Shown in pieces: positions 8,101 to 11,830 of a stretch of DNA of 11,830 bases. How positions within the stretch are numbered: the first letter of the stretch is position 1; the number at the start of each line of letters is the position of its first letter. The stretch comes from Tetmemena sp. SeJ-2015 (taxonomy: Eukaryota; Ciliophora; Spirotrichea; Sporadotrichida; Oxytrichidae). The stretch covers positions 1 to 11,830 of the forward strand of contig JAJKFJ010013084.1 in NCBI GenBank assembly GCA_027382625.1, given 5' to 3'. The position numbers and the translations under genes were made by a program. Below the pieces are notes generated by a model. That model had not been told where the DNA came from, ran no database searches, and saw only the letters and a list, made by a program, of their open reading frames with translations.

Positions 8101-8565
8101 CAGCTCCTCAAACCCAAAGTCAGCCTAGATACTGGCTGTTCTCTGCTTTGGATTCAGGATCTAAGTGTCCTTGTATTGAGGCACTCTGGTTTGCGAAAAT
8201 ACTAAGAGAACAAACACATTTGATCAAAGTAATCAATGATGCTAGGAGTAGGGATTGGAGTTGGTGACTAGCTCTCTTTTGAAGGCAGTCAGGGGTCTAA
8301 TGGTGCGTACGAAACCGCCTTGGGAAGTTACGTGTCTGAGATTACCCTGGCCTTGAAGGGCGCTGTTCTGCGGATATCTCTGCTGCTTCAAAGGGCTGAC
8401 TGGCGACTCCTTGGAGGGGCTTTGTTGCTACTTTGGCTTTTAGCTTATTGGGTGATAGGGAGAACTCCCACCCTGCTTGACTTCAACTTGAAACTGTTGA
8501 GCCATTCCTTGAGCTATCGGCTTGGTGTTATTGCTGTTCTAAGAATGTCTTGAAATCGGTCTCAT
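5190..8565 (-). CDS. Gene C: unrecognised Gln/Ser-rich protein of about 979 aa, IES-interrupted
   Basis: I do not recognise the family. Blocks on the minus strand: 8565-8271, 8204-7910, 7872-7484, 7450-7087, 7012-6813, 6763-6592, 6552-6309, 6249-6008, 5988-5855, 5826-5621, 5588-5190; 980 codons ending at TGA 5192-5190. The N-terminal two thirds is low-complexity and rich in Gln, Ser, Pro and Asn, with many TAA/TAG codons. The C-terminal part is charged and more ordered-looking, with KRDQVLDKMTQILRTFENRE, then MYELIDLYLKDSENKHFQKH, VSDYWMNQINSEKPPPGD and LMSILEQIIRKKREEQ, possibly helical. No signal peptide or membrane segment is visible. The start at ATG 8565 is the first usable codon in this frame but is uncertain. 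Transcribed away from gene D and towards gene B. Confidence 0.82.
5589..5620 (-). other. IES C10, pointer AAGAT (minus strand)
   Basis: 32 bp, AT-rich. The plus-strand repeat ATCTT is at 5584-5588 and 5616-5620. Removal joins SNLAQKEEKI to SITQMYELIDLYLKD. Without it the frame ends at a TGA at the start of the next block. Confidence 0.87.
5827..5854 (-). other. IES C9, pointer ACTCTAT (minus strand)
   Basis: 28 bp, AT-rich. The plus-strand 7-bp repeat ATAGAGT is at 5820-5826 and 5848-5854, in the same phase. Removal gives MRHSITNQSTDKKSQAKRDQ. Confidence 0.9.
5989..6007 (-). other. IES C8, pointer CTTCAAA (minus strand), very short
   Basis: 19 bp. The plus-strand repeat TTTGAAG is at 5982-5988 and 6001-6007. 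Removal gives LMIQNFKTVNLKMEVILNDE in one frame. It is not notably AT-rich and 7 of its 19 bp are pointer. The frame change here is certain; the exact boundaries are less so. Confidence 0.7.
6250..6308 (-). other. IES C7, pointer GGGA (minus strand)
   Basis: 59 bp, AT-rich. Plus-strand TCCC is at 6246-6249 and 6305-6308. Removal joins RPSSSQQTG to NQSARRILSQKKEALEG, entering the strongly coding frame that follows. Confidence 0.87.
6553..6591 (-). other. IES C6, pointer AAGT (minus strand)
   Basis: 39 bp, with plus-strand ACTT at 6549-6552 and 6588-6591. The length is a multiple of three, but the segment has in-frame TGA codons. Removal gives SGDIYSIKSSTEDEIQSMQG. Confidence 0.86.
6764..6812 (-). 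other. IES C5, pointer GTAA (minus strand)
   Basis: 49 bp, with plus-strand TTAC at 6760-6763 and 6809-6812. Removal joins RPYSAFTG to NFKKSTVVQPIGFQ. The segment starts like an intron donor (GTAA), but no in-phase AG acceptor fits. Confidence 0.87.
7013..7086 (-). other. IES C4, pointer AGAT (minus strand)
   Basis: 74 bp, AT-rich. Plus-strand ATCT is at 7009-7012 and 7083-7086. Removal gives ISLQHQDLQLIEEREEDRHS. Two other in-phase repeats overlap it: AAGAT (7047-7051 and 7083-7087) and AGATCT (7007-7012 and 7046-7051). A single removal through AGAT is the simplest reading. Confidence 0.8.
7451..7483 (-). other. IES C3, pointer GATCT (minus strand)
   Basis: 33 bp, AT-rich. Plus-strand AGATC is at 7446-7450 and 7479-7483. 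The length is a multiple of three, but it carries one in-frame TGA. Removal gives IFSSRSNSANISLVRDR. Confidence 0.87.
7873..7909 (-). other. IES C2, pointer AAAT (minus strand)
   Basis: 37 bp. Plus-strand ATTT is at 7869-7872 and 7906-7909. Removal joins RRQTISTN to VEVRNQANSALSKQ. Confidence 0.85.
8205..8270 (-). other. IES C1, pointer TAGT (minus strand), boundaries ambiguous
   Basis: 66 bp in this reading; plus-strand ACTA is at 8201-8204 and 8267-8270. The segment contains two in-frame TGA codons, so something must be removed. Two other in-phase 4-bp repeats also work: ACCA (IES 8191-8265) and AGAG (IES 8188-8277). The protein differs only by a few residues near KRELV. Confidence 0.7.
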
Positions 8566-8924
8566 TTTGGAATTAATTAATTTTTTAAATTCTTCTTAAA
8601 ATCCATAAGCTTTGATGGCAAGTGAATTGTCTTTGTGCTTCTAAGGGATGATTGAATTTATAAAATCTTTTTGTTCCTCTAAGAGTAAAATTATTACAAG
8701 TATTAAGACTATAGAGTGATAAGTAAAGCTAATATTGAATATAATTAATTATCTTGGAAAAGTAATTCGATTATAATAAGAATTCCATATTAAACTTTAA
8801 GGTAAAAACCTTTAAGAAACAAAATCCACTTTTTATTATCCAAAATTCTATTCTCACTCATTCTATTTATCAACAAAAGTTTTCTTTGTTGCATTATTAC
8901 ATTTTCTATTAAGAATTGTGTATA
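8566..8924. other. Divergent AT-rich spacer between genes C and D
   Basis: 359 bp between the proposed start codons of gene C (minus) and gene D (plus). It is very AT-rich with A/T runs and no coding frame. It must contain both 5' flanks and may contain a macronuclear chromosome end. No telomeric repeat, tRNA or transposon end is seen. An ATG at 8605-8603 on the minus strand opens only a 14-codon frame. Confidence 0.6.
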
Positions 8925-11830
8925 ATGAAGTTTGGGATACAATTTGAGTTTCACAAAATTCCTGAGTGGTATACCGAGTACCTCGACTACCTCAAGTTCA
9001 AGAAGTACATCAAGAACTTCAAATCCAAGGTTAAAAGTAAGTCCAGCACCCTACAGACTCATATAAGCTACAGTGACATGATACTATGCCCTCTCTAATA
9101 AATACACTGAAGTTTTTAATTCCACTTCTGTGAGAGTGTTCAGTAGAGATGCACACAGGATCTCTCCCTTTCGATAATTAGTCCTTCATTTTTTATAAAC
9201 CCATTTTATCTTATAATAGGCGGGGAGTGTTCGAAGCTAGAGGGCTACTACTACTTGAGCAAGAGCAGGCGTGCTATGAAGATGAACATCTACGAGAAGA
9301 TGCACTACAGCCGCTGCAAGAAGAGAAAGACCTCCAATCCTGACACCGTCGTCAATGATACATCTTAATAAACTTAATACACAATGCTTTTAAGATTGCG
9401 AGGCGGATGCGTTGTTGACAGATAGAGAAAGAGGAGGAGGTCTGGAGTTCAAGTTCTAAAGGCAAACCTCCAAGGACGATTCCTTCGCCTACAGTAGAAG
9501 AAACTTCTTCATTGATCAAATGGACGCCATCGAGAAGGAAGCTGTAGAGTGGGAGTTCGCTGAAATAATTGACTATACACTAATGAGAAATGTAGGTGCA
9601 AGTTTTTTCTTGACCACGAGGTATTACACATCTCCAAGGACAAAAGTCACCAGAGTGAATTCTTTGACAAGAGCATAGACAGTATATACCAAAGGAACTA
9701 CCACCGACTACAGTAGCAAGGCGCCTTCCTCGAAAACGAGCAACAGTAAAAAGATTAGAACAACTAGAACGATGTGAGTGGAGGGGGAAGCAAGTACATA
9801 GCAACCTTAGATGAGGTGAGCTTTGGCGATCACAGTCAAAACTTTGAACTCATGGTGCAAAGAGAGAGCAAGACCAATAAGGCAAAGCAGAATCAGTAAA
9901 ACAACCTGGCTAGCTAGATTCCAAACTCAGTGCCTCAATCTCAGAGAATGTTCAGTGTCAATGATTACTCACTTGACTAAATCCACGATGGCCATAATTA
10001 TCACGCCTCCTAGTTCAAGCAGCAGTATGAATAGAGTCATGCGAGTAAGACTACTCCTCAAGTCTTGAATGTCAATAATAAGCATACATTTAACAAGAAC
10101 ACCTCGAATGCACCATTGTTGTTCATAGCTGAAGGCACGGGTGGGTCCATGTATTCTCAGAATATTCAAGAGGAGTCTATCATAAGCTCAAAGTAGCAAC
10201 TGCAATAACAGCAACAACAATAGCACTTAGAAGGCCCTAGAAAGCTCAGTTTGGATATGAACCCTTTTAAAATGTCTATCATCATTATCAAATCCATTTC
10301 CATTTATGTCTATGGAGTAGAAGGAGCCATTTCTCTATAACTACAATCAGGAGTTTCAAGTTCCCTAGTCAAACATAGATTTCAAGCTCCCTAAGTTTAA
10401 TGATAAGGCCATCGCTAGCTTAATCCCGAAGGAGGAGGAAGATTATCTGATAGTGGCAGAATCAGAATTTGAGATGAGGCAGTGGTTCGATAAATTCATC
10501 GAGGACATCAACGAGATAGAGCTATTCTTCCTCGATAAATACACTCACACACATCACTCACAGTGTCTATGTTGATTATTATACGAGGAGTATTTGGAGG
10601 AGTTGCAAGTGTTGAAGGAAATGTACAAACGCAAGAAGCAGGTCCACACATTCAAAACCCAAGAGTCAAGGTGCACCCTCTATCAAGACCACCTCAAAGC
10701 ACAGAACTTAAAGCAGAAGGGCCAGTTTAATAACGAGATTCAGCTGGCTTACTTTGGACCTGGGTAGACAACGGCTTCTAAAACGAGCGGCCCACAGTTC
10801 ATTCAAAGCTCCAAGAGGCTCCTCAATGACAGCTTTAATGAGCTAGAGCAGCAGTAGTAGAAGTTGCCTTAACTGAATTATCAAGTGAGTGGAGTTGCTC
10901 AGAACTAGAACATCAATGACTAGAGACTTAATAAAGTGCATTAGACTGTGGTTTAGAATACTTAATAATAGTATGTAGTTGATATTTTTAATTAGAAAAA
11001 GCCATTCATGAGAATAGATGCGCAGAGGATTTCATTTGTGAAGGATGAGCTAGAGTATGCAACTAATTGGCGACGCGCCTTTTGCGATCTTTATACTCGA
11101 ATGAAGTGGTTGAATGCAAATAAATGCATATCCATAATACTATATCATCCTATGAATGCTTATGCGAAGATCAACTTCATCGCTATTTTCAAGATATACA
11201 AGAAGTTCATGAAGAACTATTTCGTGCTCAAGGATAATGTAATGGACAAGTAATTCGAGAACATGGTTCGTAGCTTCTCATTCGCAGATAGGAAACTAGT
11301 TTTCAATTTAGTGAATGACCTTGTAGGCTTCTATGCCTTTTATTTCACAAAGAATGATATACAGAAGTCTAAGAAGCAGCTACAGTGTCATAACTATGAG
11401 CTGAGAAGGAAAGATGAACTTGCCATGTCCTATTTCTGCGGCCTTCTCACTATGATTGTAATTATGCTAATCGCTATTCTGTGCTTGCCAGACAATATAA
11501 AGCAAGTATCAAATCACTCTATAAAGATTTCAATATGCTTGATAAGAATGAGCATCGAAGTGACCTCCAGATTTATTCATCGCTTTACACATTTCGATTC
11601 TTCTTTACGCTTATCTTCCTTATGAGTGCCTCAGGTGTAGTAGTACATGTGATGCGCACCTATCGAATCAACTACATGTACATATTCGAACTTGACCCTC
11701 AGTACAAGATAACTCAATATCAGTTGTACAAGCTTGCCTTGCTCATGCTCTCCATCTGGGCCTTTTGTTTACTAGGGCACTCCTTTATAGTGAAGATGGA
11801 GCACGTATTCAGCCAAGCAGCTGCTATCTT
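8925..11830 (+). CDS. Gene D: SPX-EXS phosphate exporter (XPR1/PHO1 family), 3' partial, IES-interrupted
   Basis: Paralogue of gene A with the SPX start present. MKFGIQFEFHKIPEW and the following YLDYLKFKKYIKNFKSK form the classical SPX N-terminus, where basic residues bind inositol pyrophosphate. Blocks: 8925-9036, 9220-9364, 9390-9560, 9584-10271, 10306-10538, 10581-10952, 10992-11110, 11153-11492, 11531-11830; 826 codons to the window edge. After the first SPX part comes a long Gln/Ser/Asn-rich insertion (about residues 170-370, with a poly-Gln run). Then come EFEMRQWFDKFIEDINEIEL, LDKYEEYLEEL, and the SPX end KDELEYATNWRRAF with WLNAYAKINF. Membrane segments follow (FCGLLTMIVIMLIAILCLP; FFFTLIFLMSASGVVVHVM), then IFELDPQYKIT and LLMLSIWAFCLLGHSFIVKM. 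The EXS core lies beyond the window. Confidence 0.9.
9037..9219 (+). other. Intron 1 of gene D, unusually long, may contain an IES
   Basis: 183 nt, GTAAGT..ATAATAG. Splicing joins KNFKSKVK to SGECSKLEGYYYL in phase. Other introns in the window are 31-41 nt, or 91 nt with a candidate IES inside. The first 60 nt have coding-like composition, so part of this may be exon plus IES. I found no decisive internal pointer pair. Confidence 0.65.
9365..9389 (+). other. IES D1, pointer TTAA, left edge ambiguous
   Basis: 25 bp, AT-rich, with TTAA at 9365-9368 and 9390-9393. A third in-phase TTAA at 9374-9377 would give a 16-bp IES and add three residues. Either way VVNDTSQ joins DCEADALLTDRE in frame. 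Confidence 0.72.
9561..9583 (+). other. IES D2, pointer TGA, left edge ambiguous
   Basis: 23 bp, AT-rich, with TGA at 9561-9563 and 9584-9586. An in-phase TGA at 9570-9572 would give a 14-bp version. Removal gives EWEFAEKCRCKFFLDHEVLH, a continuous SPX-like helix. The phase change is clear; the pointer is minimal. Confidence 0.72.
10272..10305 (+). other. IES D3, pointer ATGTCTAT
   Basis: 34 bp, AT-rich, with the 8-bp repeat ATGTCTAT at 10272-10279 and 10306-10313 in the same phase. Removal gives DMNPFKMSMEQKEPFLYNYN. Confidence 0.93.
10539..10580 (+). other. IES D4, pointer ATAC
   Basis: 42 bp, with ATAC at 10539-10542 and 10581-10584. It contains a CA-rich simple repeat and an in-frame TGA. 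Removal gives ELFFLDKYEEYLEELQVL, matching gene A. Confidence 0.91.
10953..10991 (+). other. IES D5, pointer TTAGAA, silent (no stop, no frameshift)
   Basis: 39 bp, very AT-rich, with TTAGAA at 10953-10958 and 10992-10997 in the same phase. It can be translated through because TAA/TAG are Gln, so no frame break reveals it. Composition and the repeat do. Removal gives QTVVQKKPFMRIDAQRIS, closer to KTVDAQKLNKV of gene A. Confidence 0.75.
11111..11152 (+). other. IES D6, pointer TGAATGC
   Basis: 42 bp, AT-rich, with TGAATGC at 11111-11117 and 11153-11159. There is no stop and the length is a multiple of three. Removal deletes 14 residues and gives MKWLNAYAKINFIA, matching IKWLNAFAKINYIA of gene A. 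Confidence 0.93.
11493..11530 (+). other. IES D7, pointer CAATAT
   Basis: 38 bp, AT-rich, with CAATAT at 11493-11498 and 11531-11536. Removal gives CLPDNMLDKNEHRSDLQIYS and enters SLYTFRFFFTLIF, collinear with TLPFSDTG..EIYSSFYTFRF of gene A. Confidence 0.92.

Noticed and set aside
7969..8553. Plus-strand frames at 8031-8267 and 8320-8553
   Set aside because: Antisense shadows of gene C; the hydrophobic stretch in the second arises from reverse-read Gln/Ser codons.
1..11830. Pseudogenes or a low-quality assembly as the explanation for the many frame breaks
   Set aside because: The breaks fall at repeat-flanked AT-rich inserts, never as isolated indels except possibly at 2849-2873. The joined products keep conserved motifs throughout.
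1..11830. Standard or Euplotes genetic code
   Set aside because: TAA and TAG occur in every coding block at Gln-compatible places, while TGA closes genes B and C and marks eliminated segments.
1..11830. Scrambled or inverted MDS order
   Set aside because: All blocks of each gene are collinear and in one orientation with matching neighbouring pointers.
1..11830. tRNA, rRNA, CRISPR array, transposase or bacterial operon signals
   Set aside because: I looked for cloverleaf-like elements, spaced repeats and transposase motifs and found none that hold up.

Overview
This window reads as germline (micronuclear) DNA of a spirotrich ciliate of the Oxytricha/Stylonychia type. TAA and TAG occur throughout every convincing reading frame where glutamine fits, and only TGA ends genes. 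The four genes are cut by short, mostly AT-rich segments that shift the frame or add an in-frame TGA. Nearly all of these segments lack GT..AG ends. Each is flanked by a short direct repeat (2-9 bp), and removing the segment plus one repeat copy restores an unbroken, homology-consistent frame. This is the behaviour of internal eliminated sequences (IESs) with pointer repeats between macronuclear-destined segments (MDSs). I place 26 IESs plus one candidate inside an intron, and five spliceosomal introns. All MDSs are in order and in one orientation per gene, so nothing is scrambled.

Layout: 1-2873 (possibly to 3012), + strand: gene A, an SPX-EXS phosphate exporter of the XPR1/PHO1 family, 5'-truncated by the window, 6 IESs and 2 introns. 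3013-3299: AT-rich spacer. 3300-5018, + strand: gene B, a CFAP161-like ciliary protein with a calcyphosine-like EF-hand tail, 3 IESs and 2 introns, 485 aa after removal. 5019-5189: short convergent spacer. 8565-5190, - strand: gene C, an unrecognised Gln/Ser-rich protein of about 979 aa, 10 IESs, no intron found. 8566-8924: divergent AT-rich spacer. 8925-11830, + strand: gene D, a second SPX-EXS gene, 3'-truncated by the window, 7 IESs and 1 intron.

Bookkeeping supports the model: after removing the listed segments, genes A, B and C have coding lengths divisible by three (839, 486 and 980 codons including the stop), and gene D stays open to the window edge. Genes A and D are diverged paralogues with different IES and intron positions. 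In the macronucleus these loci would be expected on small gene-sized chromosomes. No C4A4-type telomeric repeat is seen here, as expected of germline DNA. The genes are not an operon; the only functional link visible is the A/D paralogy.
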